A DNA stretch of 64,000 nucleotides from Pseudoalteromonas sp. T1lg88 (GCF_002964765.1 NZ_PQCF01000031.1:347516-411515), one strand, 5' to 3'. Positions 1 through 9,301 are shown, counted from the first letter of the stretch. Numbers and translations are program-made. Notes: generated by a model not told the origin, from the sequence alone.

Positions 1-456
1 AAAAACGGTGAAACCGCCGTTTTGCAGATCCAAATTGGCACTGTTGTCAGCGGTATTAAAAAACCACTGGCTGGTCGCACTGTTTACCTTGCCGCCAACC
101 TTAGCCATGGCGATGGTGCCGGCCACATTGGAAAACACCGGCTCATTGATAATGGGTGCCTGCGTTTCAATGGCTTCGGCCTGACCGTCAAAGCTGTATG
201 CACCACCTTGAATAATAAAGTCCTCAACCGAACGGTGAACATAAGTCGATTGATAGTCGCCACGCTCTACATAACCAAGAAAGTTAGCTACCGTGGTTGG
301 CGTTTTTTGGTCGAAAAGATTGACCTGGAAACTGCCTTGTGAGGTTTGGAACTCAACTATGGTGGCATGGGCCTGTGTGGCCAGGGTTGCAGCAGCGATT
401 GTCAGGCCGGTGACCACACTGGTTGCTAGAGGTGTTGCAGCGCGAGAAGCTTTCAT
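1..456 (-). CDS. Periplasmic cyclophilin-type peptidyl-prolyl isomerase (3' end outside window)
   Basis: The gene runs leftward off the window, so only the first 152 codons are present. The product starts with an export signal of about 31 residues ending in AHA. It continues into a cyclophilin fold: the TPTTVANFLGYV helix, the catalytic Arg in the VHR motif, then FIIQGG and the later region with SQWFFN. Cyclophilins catalyse cis-trans isomerisation of prolyl bonds; with a signal peptide this one should act in the periplasm, as PpiA does. The ATG at 454-456 is preceded by AAGGAA, which supports the start. The specific subfamily cannot be settled from a partial protein. Confidence 0.88.
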   Translation of the reverse strand, partial: MKASRAATPLATSVVTGLTIAAATLATQAHATIVEFQTSQGSFQVNLFDQKTPTTVANFLGYVERGDYQSTYVHRSVEDFIIQGGAYSFDGQAEAIETQAPIINEPVFSNVAGTIAMAKVGGKVNSATSQWFFNTADNSANLDLQNGGFTVF

Positions 457-692
457 AAAAATTCCTTGATTATCTTTTTCGCCTACCTTAGCGCCCACCG
501 CCCCCTTTCTCCACGACTAACTGAGCGCAAAAACAAATTGATACCTAAATGTAAACGGCGGTTACATTTACCCTAAACTTTTATAATAAAAAGTTATAGA
601 CCTTTAAATTTATAAAACAAATTGAGCTTATCAAACCCGCTACAATTGCCTACTATGGTGTGCATGATTTCAGCAACTTTTCGACAGTGACC

Positions 693-878
693 ATGAACAA
701 GAATAATAATGTCATTTGCGACTTTGGTGTACATAAGGGCGAATCTTATAAACAACTCCCTGCTTGCTTCCTCAATTGGATGATAGGTGTAAATCACCAA
801 CAGGCGGGTATCGCTAAGGCCGAACTAGCGCGCCGCGAGCAGGCGGTACAAAAAAGCGTTAATGCCATAAATCACTGA
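693..878 (+). CDS. DUF3820-family small protein
   Basis: A 61-residue protein with the pattern of the DUF3820 family: D-F-G-x-H-K-G followed by YKQLP and a FLNWMI segment, then a charged helix. The family is common in Gammaproteobacteria and, as far as I know, has no assigned reaction. I place the start at the ATG at 693 because the domain begins just after it; an in-frame GTG at 660 would add 11 residues, and neither start has a good ribosome site. It stands alone between the cyclophilin gene and ushA. An overlapping frame on the opposite strand (594-800) has no recognisable motif. Confidence 0.65.
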   Translation: MNKNNNVICDFGVHKGESYKQLPACFLNWMIGVNHQQAGIAKAELARREQAVQKSVNAINH

Positions 879-1011
879 AGAAATAGACAATAGCCGCATA
901 CCATCAGAGTAAAAAGCTAGAGTAAATAACCTAATTAGCCTTTGATGCTAATGAAATCTTCATAAAACTACATTAAGATCGGCGTACTTATTCGTTCAAG
1001 GGAATCGTATC

Positions 1012-2631
1012 GTGCGCCTTTTGTTTTTAGTTTCAGCCGTTTTTCTCGGCGCCTGCACACAATCAAGTAACATGGATGTCGCGCCAGACGCGCCTGCCCA
1101 AACCCAATACCTCACAGTTTTGCATACCAATGATCATCATGGCCGTTTTTGGCCCAATGCTCAGGGTGAATATGGTATGGCCGCCCGCGCCACGCTGCTG
1201 ACACAATTACGCGCCCAAGCACAAGAACGCAATGACGCGGTGATCTTGCTTTCCGGCGGCGATATCAACACCGGCATTCCCGAGTCCGACTTACAACAAG
1301 CAGAACCGGATTTTAAAGCCATGAGCATGCTCGGCTATGACGCTATGGCCATAGGCAACCATGAGTTCGATAATCCATTACCTGTGTTGGCTAAACAGCA
1401 AAAATGGGCGAATTTCCCGCTGTTAAGCGCCAATATTTTAAATAAAGACGATGGCAAGCATGCCTATCAGCCTTATGTAATGCTCAATAAACAAGGGCTT
1501 AAAATTGCCGTGTTAGGCCTTACCACCACGGATACGGCGAAAATCGCCAACCCGGATTTTATCGGTGCCTTCGACTTTATCGACCCCACCAAGGCGACCA
1601 ATGCCATTTTGGCGGATTTGCAGCGCCAGCAAGCGGATGTGATTATCGCCGTAACCCATATGGGCCATTACACTAATGCCGGTCATGGCATTAATGCCCC
1701 GGGCGATGTGACCCTGGCACGACGGCTGGCCCCTGGCGCCATAGACATGATAGTCGGCGGCCACTCGCAAGAGCCCGTGTGTATGCACGACACCAATGTT
1801 GCGGTTGCAGATTATCGCCCGGGCATGGCTTGCCAGCCGGATAAGCAAAACGGCATCTGGATTATGCAGGCCCATGAGTGGGGCAAGTATGTCGGTGAGG
1901 CGCGCTTTGCCATCGAAGGTGAGCAAGTGACCCTGCTTAACTATCAACTTCATCCGGTAAATCTAAAAGATAAGCAAGAACAATGGGTTGGCAACTATAT
2001 TGAGCCCGACCAAAACATGGTGAACTTCCTTGCCCCTTATCAAGCCAAGGGTCAGAGCAAGCTAAGCGTTACCCTGGGAAGTACCCAGGTGCGTCTTGAG
2101 GGCGATCGCAACAAGGTGCGCTTTATGCCTACCAACCTGGCACAGGTGATCACCGAAGCACAAAAGCAGCATGTAAAGGCCGATTTTGCGGTGATCAGTG
2201 GCGGCGGAATTCGCGACTCCATCGTCGCCGGTGAGATTAACTATAAGGATATCCTGCGCGTTCATCCGTTTAAAAATCGCATCGGTTATATCGACTTTAG
2301 CGGCCAAGATGCGCTGGCCTATATTCGCAAAATAGCGGCCTACCCGGCTGACTCTGGCGCCTATGCTCATTTCAACAATGTTACTGCCATCTGCGACGGC
2401 GCTACATTAAAGTCGGTACGTATTAACGGTGAGCCGATCAAGGCAGACAAGACCTACCGCATGAGCATTAACAGCTACAATGCCGCCGGTGGAGATGGCT
2501 ATCCAAGGCTTAATAATGATCCGCGATTTGTCGATAGCGGCGATGCTGATGCCAGCGTTTTAAGCGCGTATGTGCAGCAGCACAGCCCGCTCGACACCAT
2601 TGAGGTGCCCGCAGCCTTTACTTGCCGATAA
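1012..2631 (+). CDS. ushA: 5'-nucleotidase / UDP-sugar hydrolase, lipoprotein form
   Basis: A 539-residue protein that follows enterobacterial UshA closely from end to end. The N-terminal metallophosphatase domain shows HTNDHHG (about residue 38), GGDINTG, GNHEFD, THMGH and GGHSQ. The C-terminal 5'-nucleotidase domain shows SGGGIRDS and NAAGGDGYP, the substrate-binding region. The enzyme hydrolyses extracellular nucleotides and nucleotide sugars to nucleosides and phosphate. Here the N-terminus ends in the lipobox LGAC (Cys15), so the protein should be membrane-anchored, as the Vibrio 5'-nucleotidase is, rather than free in the periplasm. Translation starts at GTG. Neighbours include an S1/P1 nuclease and a TonB receptor, which fits nucleotide scavenging. 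Confidence 0.95.
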   Translation: MRLLFLVSAVFLGACTQSSNMDVAPDAPAQTQYLTVLHTNDHHGRFWPNAQGEYGMAARATLLTQLRAQAQERNDAVILLSGGDINTGIPESDLQQAEPDFKAMSMLGYDAMAIGNHEFDNPLPVLAKQQKWANFPLLSANILNKDDGKHAYQPYVMLNKQGLKIAVLGLTTTDTAKIANPDFIGAFDFIDPTKATNAILADLQRQQADVIIAVTHMGHYTNAGHGINAPGDVTLARRLAPGAIDMIVGGHSQEPVCMHDTNVAVADYRPGMACQPDKQNGIWIMQAHEWGKYVGEARFAIEGEQVTLLNYQLHPVNLKDKQEQWVGNYIEPDQNMVNFLAPYQAKGQSKLSVTLGSTQVRLEGDRNKVRFMPTNLAQVITEAQKQHVKADFAVISGGGIRDSIVAGEINYKDILRVHPFKNRIGYIDFSGQDALAYIRKIAAYPADSGAYAHFNNVTAICDGATLKSVRINGEPIKADKTYRMSINSYNAAGGDGYPRLNNDPRFVDSGDADASVLSAYVQQHSPLDTIEVPAAFTCR

Positions 2632-3607
2632 CTTCAAACGCCGAGGGATCCGCGATGCTAAGCCCATAGTGATGGACCCGCGAGCGTGACCCTTCACCAT
2701 GGGCTTTAGGCGGGAAGTAAGGGTCTTTTTGCTCCCCGTCCTCGGTGAAGGCTTCGTCTAACGCAGCGCGGATCTCGCTCAGGGTTTTCTCCAGGCTATT
2801 GCTGAAGTTTGGTCGCTTACGAATGGTGTGGCCTAATTCAATCAGGCGTGAGAAATACTTGTGTGCCAAATCCAATAGCTCAGCCGGCACATCTTTATTT
2901 TGATTCAGAGTCACAGTCGGGTGCTCTATGGCAAACTCTAACAATGCCAGATAAAAGCACAGCGGCTTGTTGGCCAGGGTCACACGCATCCCATGTTCGC
3001 CATAACGTATACTTTTATCGGCCAAGTCCAATAACAGGCTCTTTTTCTCCACCCTAATTTCTGGCTTCTCGGCCAACACCTGCAACTTAACCTCCATGGC
3101 CTTAAACCAGGGCCAAATAAATAAGGCTGCCAAGATGCTCAACAACAGGGGCAAAACGCTAAGCCCATGATGCAACGGCATGGGCATCAATGAATATCCT
3201 ATACTCAGCTCACCTGCTCCGGGGCGCTGCAACAATAAGTGCTTTGGCGCCGCCGCAGAGTTGATGGTCGTTGTGCCTATTTGTTGTAATTGCAGCGGGT
3301 AATCCTGAGCCTGCAAATGCGTGTTCAGTTTCTCTATGTAGGCTTGGGTAAGCTCAACATCGGCGGGCACTTCCAATAAAGGGTACGCCAAGCCAATATG
3401 GCTGCTATCTAAAGCGATACGTGTTTTCAACTGCGCCAATGCCTGTGCCTGGCCTTGCTGCCAGCTCCCCAAAGCGCCCAGGTAATAGGCCAGCATACTG
3501 ATAAATAAGGTTCCGAGCGCAAACAAGGTGATCGCCTTTTGCGCATTAAAACTGCGATTGGCAAAACGTCGGCGCAACAGCGACACCACTAAACGTCTGG
3601 TACTCAT
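2618..3607 (-). CDS. Unrecognised two-pass membrane protein, partner of the PhnD-like protein
   Basis: I do not recognise this 329-residue protein. It has membrane segments at about residues 26-45 and 149-167 enclosing a periplasmic loop of about 100 residues, then a cytoplasmic part of about 160 residues with alternating strands and helices that could be a winged-helix or other regulatory domain. The layout resembles a sensor with an extracytoplasmic domain, but I see no kinase, GGDEF or HAMP motif. The chosen ATG (3605-3607) overlaps the upstream stop codon as ATGA, so it is probably translationally coupled to the PhnD-like gene and works with it. An earlier in-frame start would lie inside that gene. 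Its 3' end overlaps the end of ushA on the other strand by 14 bases. Confidence 0.75.
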   Translation of the reverse strand: MSTRRLVVSLLRRRFANRSFNAQKAITLFALGTLFISMLAYYLGALGSWQQGQAQALAQLKTRIALDSSHIGLAYPLLEVPADVELTQAYIEKLNTHLQAQDYPLQLQQIGTTTINSAAAPKHLLLQRPGAGELSIGYSLMPMPLHHGLSVLPLLLSILAALFIWPWFKAMEVKLQVLAEKPEIRVEKKSLLLDLADKSIRYGEHGMRVTLANKPLCFYLALLEFAIEHPTVTLNQNKDVPAELLDLAHKYFSRLIELGHTIRKRPNFSNSLEKTLSEIRAALDEAFTEDGEQKDPYFPPKAHGEGSRSRVHHYGLSIADPSAFEVIGK

Positions 3608-4494
3608 TGCCCCGCTCCTAAATATTGACCACCGCCCTGTTGGCACAGCCAATAGGGTTTGGCGCCATTAAAATAACTGGACTCACGCCCTTGTGCCAGG
3701 GTCATCAACCTGGTTTGAATGGCACAGGCAAGATCAGGATTATCCGCAGCCCGTTTAAGATACCAGTGACTACCGCTGATATTGCTGCCAATGGCGGTGA
3801 TATAGTTCTCAGAAAAACGCTGATGGTCCGATTGCTGCCAGTAAGAAGAGATAATATCTAATTCGCCCTGCGCTAGCTTGTCACGCAGCGCATCATGGGA
3901 GTTCACAAAGGTGATATCCAGGCTATCAAGGTTAAGATCCAAATCCTTAAATACCTGTTTGGGGATAATATGCCCCGAGCGACTGGTGGGATAGTCAATT
4001 AGGCCGATACGCTTATCGAGAAAATACGCTTTCTCTAATTTTGGCTTTTCATGACTGGCAATAAAGTAAGCTGTGTAACTGGGGTAACCAATCAGCGGCG
4101 TATAGCCATAGGTATTGCGGGCATCAAAGGCGTGGATCATATTGTCCTTGGCCAAAATCAGGTGCGCCAGGCCCTTACCAAGAAAATGCACCTCGTATTG
4201 AGACGAGCCGCTCCAATAAGCAAAGACCTCACCATATTGTTTTGATACCACCTCATCGACACAAAGTTGCTGTGCCAGTTCACTGGCTAGGGATTGACTG
4301 GGCGCAAACAGAGTCAGTCTGGTTTTATTCCCGACACTCAAGGTGTTACAGCTATATGAGGTGGAAAGCACGGATTCGAGCTGAGGCAAGTGGGCATTCA
4401 GACGATACTGACCGACAAGATAACTAATTAAACCAACAATGGTAATAGTTGTTAATATCAGCGCGCTGTCACGCCAGCGTTTGATCGATTGCAA
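3604..4494 (-). CDS. Membrane-anchored PhnD-like substrate-binding protein
   Basis: A 296-residue protein with an uncleaved N-terminal membrane segment (about residues 12-31) and a periplasmic-binding-protein fold. The second half has features of the phosphonate/phosphite-binding (PhnD-like) family: a strand plus SRSGHIIP, and later VNSHDALRDKLAQGELDIIS, where a helix and a Gly-Glu-x-Asp pair close the pocket. No permease or ATPase gene of an ABC importer is next to it. It is followed with a 4-base overlap by a two-pass membrane protein, so I infer a ligand sensor pair rather than a transporter. The ligand is unknown. Family assignment is from pattern only. Confidence 0.65.
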   Translation of the reverse strand: MQSIKRWRDSALILTTITIVGLISYLVGQYRLNAHLPQLESVLSTSYSCNTLSVGNKTRLTLFAPSQSLASELAQQLCVDEVVSKQYGEVFAYWSGSSQYEVHFLGKGLAHLILAKDNMIHAFDARNTYGYTPLIGYPSYTAYFIASHEKPKLEKAYFLDKRIGLIDYPTSRSGHIIPKQVFKDLDLNLDSLDITFVNSHDALRDKLAQGELDIISSYWQQSDHQRFSENYITAIGSNISGSHWYLKRAADNPDLACAIQTRLMTLAQGRESSYFNGAKPYWLCQQGGGQYLGAGQ

Positions 4495-4690
4495 CGGACT
4501 TTATAGCTTATTGAAATTGCGTTGCCGACATTTCACCAGTTATTATTACTTATTGCAACAGGTAATTTTATTCATAGATTATAACCTATTGTTTTAATAG
4601 ATTTATTAACAAGTAATTATGAATCCCCTTAAGTCCTTTTCTTTCACTGTAAAAACTCGGAAAATTTAACTCACAGGGCAACTATGCAAC

Positions 4691-5545
4691 GTGAAAACAA
4701 CAATGGATTTACAGCTGATTCGCCGCTCATTTAAAGCCGCTCTAATAGCAGTTTTGATGATGGGCACAACTTTTGGGATAAGTTTTAGCAACCAGGCATG
4801 GGCCTGGGGCGCAAATGGTCACCGTATTATTGGTGCCATCGCCGAGCAACATTTAAGCGCCGAAGCAAAAGCCGAGGTCATGGCTATTTTAGAAGGACAG
4901 AGTTTGGCAAGAGCCAGCACCTGGGCCGATGAAATGCGCTCTGCTCCCGGTCAATTTTGGCAACGTCAGTCATCACGCTGGCACTTTATTAATATCGACT
5001 CGCAGCAAGCATTTTTAAATACCGAGCATCAAGCCCATAGCGACAAGGCCGATATAAAAGATGCCTACAGCGCTATTCTCACCGCCATATCGGCGCTAAG
5101 CAAAGCGGATACCAGTGCCGCCGACAAACAATTTTATTTACGTTTTTTAATTCACCTTATTGGCGATATTCATCAGCCCCTTCATGTAGGCCGCAGCGCC
5201 GACCGTGGCGGTAATCGCATTAATGTCGAATTTTTCTCGCAAGTGACCAATTTACATCGCCTTTGGGACACACAACTAATCGCGCATCAACAATTGTCAT
5301 ATTCTGAATATAAAGATTTTATATGCTGTACCCAAAGCCAAGTCACGCAAAATAAAAACGTTGACGTAAAAGCCTGGCTACTGGAGTCGCATCAACTGGC
5401 AACTAGCATCTATGCCCAGGGCAATGAGCAGTTAGGGTACGAGTATGTCTATCAATACCAGGCAGTAGTAGAACAACAACTTCGTCGCGGCGGCTTACGT
5501 CTGGCGGCGCTGTTAAACCAGTTATACCAAGGAACCGCGGCCTAG
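4691..5545 (+). CDS. Exported S1/P1-type nuclease
   Basis: A zinc-dependent nuclease of the S1/P1 family (284 residues) that degrades single-stranded nucleic acids and may release 3'-phosphates. The signal peptide ends AWA before Trp39, so the mature protein begins WGANGHR; in this family the N-terminal Trp and the His five residues later bind zinc. The other ligands are in place: Asp in STWADEM, His in WHFIN, the HLIGDIHQPLHVG block, and His and Asp in NLHRLWD. Translation starts at GTG 4691 or ATG 4703; a separate 16-codon frame beginning at ATG 4684 precedes it. It lies 87 bases upstream of the TonB receptor and downstream of the UshA region, suggesting nucleic-acid scavenging. Confidence 0.9.
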   Translation: MKTTMDLQLIRRSFKAALIAVLMMGTTFGISFSNQAWAWGANGHRIIGAIAEQHLSAEAKAEVMAILEGQSLARASTWADEMRSAPGQFWQRQSSRWHFINIDSQQAFLNTEHQAHSDKADIKDAYSAILTAISALSKADTSAADKQFYLRFLIHLIGDIHQPLHVGRSADRGGNRINVEFFSQVTNLHRLWDTQLIAHQQLSYSEYKDFICCTQSQVTQNKNVDVKAWLLESHQLATSIYAQGNEQLGYEYVYQYQAVVEQQLRRGGLRLAALLNQLYQGTAA

Positions 5546-5632
5546 CCGCACAAAAATAACTTTCGGCCCAAGCTTTGCGGCCGATGATAATGAATTGTTT
5601 AACTAGATAAACTTAACACGGGAAACAACAAC

Positions 5633-8600
5633 ATGAAAATGCAACTTAGGAAAACGGCCATCTCTGCTGCTATTGCAGCAACCATGGGTGTATCCACTGG
5701 TGCTTTTGCAAACGAAACGTCATCATCAATTAAAGGTCAGATCACTGGCCCTGCCGGCAACCCTGCTGCTGGCACTGTGGTGACCATTATCCACCTACCA
5801 ACGGGCTCATCTAAAACCGCCGTTGTTAACGACGCTGGCTACTTCAGTGCCAAGGGTCTGCGCGTAGGTGGTCCTTACAACGTAATCATCGACTCTGATA
5901 AGTTCGAAGATCAGTTGATCGAAAACGTACAGCTGTCACTGGGTAAAGAATACCCGGTAACTGTACAGCTACAAGCAAAAACCGATATGGAACAGATCGT
6001 AGTAACCGGTCGTCCTATTAGTTCATTTTCTGGCGGTACCGGCCCAACAGCCACTTTCACTCAAGAAGACCTGGAAACGGCACCGGCCATCAACCGTGAC
6101 ATTAAAGATATCGTTCGTATCGACCCGCGCGTATACGTAGACGAAAGCCGTGATGCTATCCACTGTGGTGGTGCTAACCCACGCTACAACAGCTTAACCC
6201 TTGACGGCGTGCGCATGAACGACAACTTCGGTTTAAGTTCAAACGGTTACCCAACGGTACGCCCGCCTTTCTCATTCGATTCAATCGAGCAGGTTGCCGT
6301 TGAGATGGCGCCTTTCGATGTTCAATACGGTGGCTTTACCGCTTGTAACATCAACGCCGTAACCAAGTCTGGTACTAACGAAATCCACGGCGGCGTATTC
6401 TTCGACTACACCAATGATTCAATGAAGGGTGACGAAGTCGATGGTAAAGAATACGACAATGGTGACTACAACGAGAAGCGCTACGGCTTCAACGTAGGTC
6501 TGCCGCTATTAGAAGACAAGCTCTTCCTATTCACTTCTTACGAGAAGCTTGAAGGTGTTGCCCAGTTTAACTATGGCGCCCTGGACACAGGCAGTGTAAG
6601 CGCTGCTGACGTGGCACGTATCCAAGAAATCAGCCAACGCGTGTACAACTATGACGCCGGTACTACACCTGCGAGTGCGCCGGTAGATGATGAAAAAATC
6701 TTGGTTAAACTAGATTGGAACATCAATGATGATCACCGTGCCAGCTTGGTATACAACTATAACGACGGTTTTACCCTGTCACAATCAGATACTGGCAGCA
6801 CGCGTTTATCGCTAAACAGCCACTACTATGAGCAAGGTGCCGAGTTCACCTCTATCATAGGTTCATTATACTCGGACTGGAACGACAGCTTCTCAACCGA
6901 AGTACGTATCGGTAAGTCTGAGCTGGACGCGCGCGTAGAATCTCTTGACGCAGCCTCTGGTTTTGGTGAATTCCAAATCAATACTGCCGATGGTGGTACG
7001 GTTTACATTGGTCCGGATGACTCACGTCATTCAAATGACCTTAACTACGAAACCACTACCTTCAAGCTAGCGGGTACTTATTACCTTGACCAGCACACCC
7101 TAACAGGTGGTTATGAGTACGAAGAAATCGACGTATTCAACATGTTTATGCAGCATACTCAGGGTGAGTTCCGTTTCAGCTCAATCGATGACTTTGAAGC
7201 GGGTCTAGCTAATCGCATTGAGTACAATAACTCGGCCGGTACCAACAACCCAGCGGACGCAGCAGCGAAATTCTCATTCGCTCAGCATACCTTCTATATT
7301 CAGGACGAGTATGCATTTAGCGACCTGGATGCAACCTTGACCTTTGGTGTTCGTTACGACAAATACACCAGTGACGATAACCCGAACTACAATGCTAACT
7401 TCGAGAACCGTTACGGTTTCTCTAACCAGCAAAACCTTGATGGTATTGACCTGATTCAGCCACGCGTTGGCTTTAACTGGTTTGTGGATGAAGCCCTTGA
7501 AGTGCGTGCCGGTGTAGGTCTGTTCTCTGGTGGTAACCCGAACGTATGGGTATCGAATGCCTATTCAAACGACGGTGTAACCAATATCTACACCCGTTTA
7601 AGCAATGTTGACCTGTTCAACACAGCAATGACCAACTTCGATGGCGGCACACCGGGTTATGATATCCCTCAAGCCCAGTATGATCAGGTTGCCAATACGC
7701 CTATCGGTCAGGGTGATGGCACAGTTAACGTGATCGACCCTAACTTCGAAGTACCTTCTGAGTGGAAATACTCAATCGGTGCAACATACACGTTCGAAAG
7801 CGATTACGTGCTAAGCGTAGATCTATTACATTCACGTAAGCAAGACTCTGCGATTCTTACGGACCTGGCACTAAAAGACAGTGGTGACACTACCTTTGAC
7901 GGTCGTCCTATCTATGAATCACTTGAAGGCCGTGATGGCGAATACATGCTTACCAACGTAGGCAGTGATGATGGTGAAGCCACTGTACTTTCTGCTGCCA
8001 TCAGCAAGAAGTATGACAATGGTATCGACTTCAGCTTCGCGTATTCTTACACCGACTCTGAAGACGTAAACCCAATGACCAGCTCGGTAGCCGGCTCTAA
8101 CTATGGCAACCTAGCAACAACCAACCCTGGCAACCCGGGTTCACATACTTCGGACTACAATGTGCCGCACCGCTTCACTTTAAACCTTGGCTATACCCAT
8201 GAGTTTATCGATGGTTATGCGACGCGCTTTAGCCTATTCGGTCAAGCAAGTGAAGGCCTGCCTTACAGCTACACCTTCGCGGGTAGCGATAGAGGCACGG
8301 GTGCCCAAGGCGATGCCTTGTGGGGTGACGAAAACGCCAATGGCGGCCGCCAGTTACTTTACATTCCACTTGAGAACGATCCTAACGTAGTTTACGGCGA
8401 GAACTTCGATCTGGCAGCATTCAATGCCTTTATCGAAGAAGAAAATCTGAAGCGTGGCTCTATCACAGGCCGTAACTCAGAAAACGCCGATTGGTTTGTT
8501 AAGTTCGACTTAAAAGTAAGCCAAGAGCTTCCTGGCTTTATGGACGGTCATAAGGGCGAAGCCTTCTTCGTTATCGATAACCTGACTAACCTGCTTAACG

Positions 8601-8776
8601 ACGACTGGGGTACATACGAAAAAGGTTCATTCGTAGGTAACCGTCTAGTAGGTGCCAGCATCAACGAAAATGGCCAGTACGTTTATCATAACTTCAACGC
8701 CAACAACGTAAATACCGCAGTTCAACGTGATGCGTCACTGTGGGAAATGCGTATCGGTGTTCGTTACACCTTCTAA
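5633..8776 (+). CDS. Oar-like TonB-dependent outer-membrane receptor
   Basis: A 1047-residue receptor. Residues 1-26 form a signal peptide (ending FA before NETS). Residues about 31-115 form a carboxypeptidase-regulatory-like beta sandwich. A plug domain follows, opening with the TonB-box-like EQIVVTGRP and containing NSLTLDGVRMND and a GTNEIHGG strand. The rest is a beta barrel ending in a C-terminal Phe, as outer-membrane proteins usually do. This architecture is typical of Oar-like receptors, which import large substrates with TonB energy. The substrate cannot be read from the sequence. Two Cys residues (CGGANP and FTACNIN) flank the plug region. Codon use is strongly biased, suggesting high expression. 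A terminator follows directly. Confidence 0.92.
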   Translation: MKMQLRKTAISAAIAATMGVSTGAFANETSSSIKGQITGPAGNPAAGTVVTIIHLPTGSSKTAVVNDAGYFSAKGLRVGGPYNVIIDSDKFEDQLIENVQLSLGKEYPVTVQLQAKTDMEQIVVTGRPISSFSGGTGPTATFTQEDLETAPAINRDIKDIVRIDPRVYVDESRDAIHCGGANPRYNSLTLDGVRMNDNFGLSSNGYPTVRPPFSFDSIEQVAVEMAPFDVQYGGFTACNINAVTKSGTNEIHGGVFFDYTNDSMKGDEVDGKEYDNGDYNEKRYGFNVGLPLLEDKLFLFTSYEKLEGVAQFNYGALDTGSVSAADVARIQEISQRVYNYDAGTTPASAPVDDEKILVKLDWNINDDHRASLVYNYNDGFTLSQSDTGSTRLSLNSHYYEQGAEFTSIIGSLYSDWNDSFSTEVRIGKSELDARVESLDAASGFGEFQINTADGGTVYIGPDDSRHSNDLNYETTTFKLAGTYYLDQHTLTGGYEYEEIDVFNMFMQHTQGEFRFSSIDDFEAGLANRIEYNNSAGTNNPADAAAKFSFAQHTFYIQDEYAFSDLDATLTFGVRYDKYTSDDNPNYNANFENRYGFSNQQNLDGIDLIQPRVGFNWFVDEALEVRAGVGLFSGGNPNVWVSNAYSNDGVTNIYTRLSNVDLFNTAMTNFDGGTPGYDIPQAQYDQVANTPIGQGDGTVNVIDPNFEVPSEWKYSIGATYTFESDYVLSVDLLHSRKQDSAILTDLALKDSGDTTFDGRPIYESLEGRDGEYMLTNVGSDDGEATVLSAAISKKYDNGIDFSFAYSYTDSEDVNPMTSSVAGSNYGNLATTNPGNPGSHTSDYNVPHRFTLNLGYTHEFIDGYATRFSLFGQASEGLPYSYTFAGSDRGTGAQGDALWGDENANGGRQLLYIPLENDPNVVYGENFDLAAFNAFIEEENLKRGSITGRNSENADWFVKFDLKVSQELPGFMDGHKGEAFFVIDNLTNLLNDDWGTYEKGSFVGNRLVGASINENGQYVYHNFNANNVNTAVQRDASLWEMRIGVRYTF

Positions 8777-8817
8777 TAACCTTTAACGCAAATTTGCGCC
8801 TGGCGCAAAGTTAAGCC

Positions 8818-8847
8818 AAGGCCCATCCCTACTGATGGGCCTTTTTT
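8818..8847 (+). terminator. Rho-independent terminator of the TonB receptor gene
   Basis: The stem AAGGCCCATC pairs with GATGGGCCTT around a 6-base loop and is followed by a run of six T. It also covers the stop codon of the convergent MarR gene. There is no T run on the minus strand, so it should act only on the receptor transcript. Confidence 0.88.
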
Positions 8848-9275
8848 ATATCCGCGGCGCGCAGCTCCAGGCGGCGCAATAAATCCACCAGCAGTGCCTT
8901 TTCCTGCTCAGAAAATCCCGCCAGCAGTTCTTGCTGCCAGAGCAAAGCCTCTGGGATCAAGGCATTAAATTGCTGTCTGCCCTGCTCACTTAAACGCACC
9001 TGTTTGGCCCGTTTATCCTTGGCACAGGCACTCACTGTTAGCCAATCAAGCTGCTCTAATTCATTAATCGCCCGCGAGGCCGTTGATTTATCCAACATGG
9101 CCGTATCGCATAACTGCCTTGATGTTAGGCCCTCTTCGGTCTGAGCCAGATGGCAAACGATGCGCCATTGCGGATTAGTCAGTTGCCCGCCATAGACCTG
9201 AGCAAAGGCCTCGCTCACCTTGGCGCCGCTTAAGGTCATCAAATAAGGAATAAAGGTGTCCAGCTTAAAAGCCAT
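8829..9275 (-). CDS. MarR-family regulator, probable controller of the homogentisate genes
   Basis: A 148-residue winged-helix protein with the MarR layout: N-terminal dimer helix, TSRQLCDTAMLDKSTASRAINELE as helix-turn-helix (about residues 52-75), a DKRAKQVRLSEQG wing and a C-terminal dimer helix. MarR proteins are dimeric repressors released by small aromatic ligands. It is divergent from hmgA with only 114 bases between the start codons, so it likely controls hmgA-maiA and perhaps itself. A candidate operator lies between them. MarR-type regulators of homogentisate genes are known in Gammaproteobacteria; whether this one is orthologous is inference. Confidence 0.85.
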   Translation of the reverse strand: MAFKLDTFIPYLMTLSGAKVSEAFAQVYGGQLTNPQWRIVCHLAQTEEGLTSRQLCDTAMLDKSTASRAINELEQLDWLTVSACAKDKRAKQVRLSEQGRQQFNALIPEALLWQQELLAGFSEQEKALLVDLLRRLELRAADIKKAHQ

Positions 9276-9287
9276 AGTCTGCTTACC

Positions 9288-9301
9288 TTAAGTTAACGTA
9301 A
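9288..9301. promoter_or_regulatory. Candidate MarR operator in the hmgA intergenic region
   Basis: TTAAGTTAACGTAA is a 14-base imperfect palindrome centred on GTTAAC, with 12 of 14 positions symmetric. It lies 12 bases upstream of the MarR start codon and about 90 bases upstream of hmgA. Size and symmetry fit a MarR dimer site. This is inference from position and symmetry only. Confidence 0.45.

Noticed and set aside
1513..1953. Minus-strand frame within ushA
   Set aside because: Shadow of a strong plus-strand gene with no motif of its own.
5560..5586. Terminator between the S1/P1 nuclease and TonB receptor genes
   Set aside because: TCGGCC/GGCCGA gives only a 6-bp stem with a 10-base loop and no T run.
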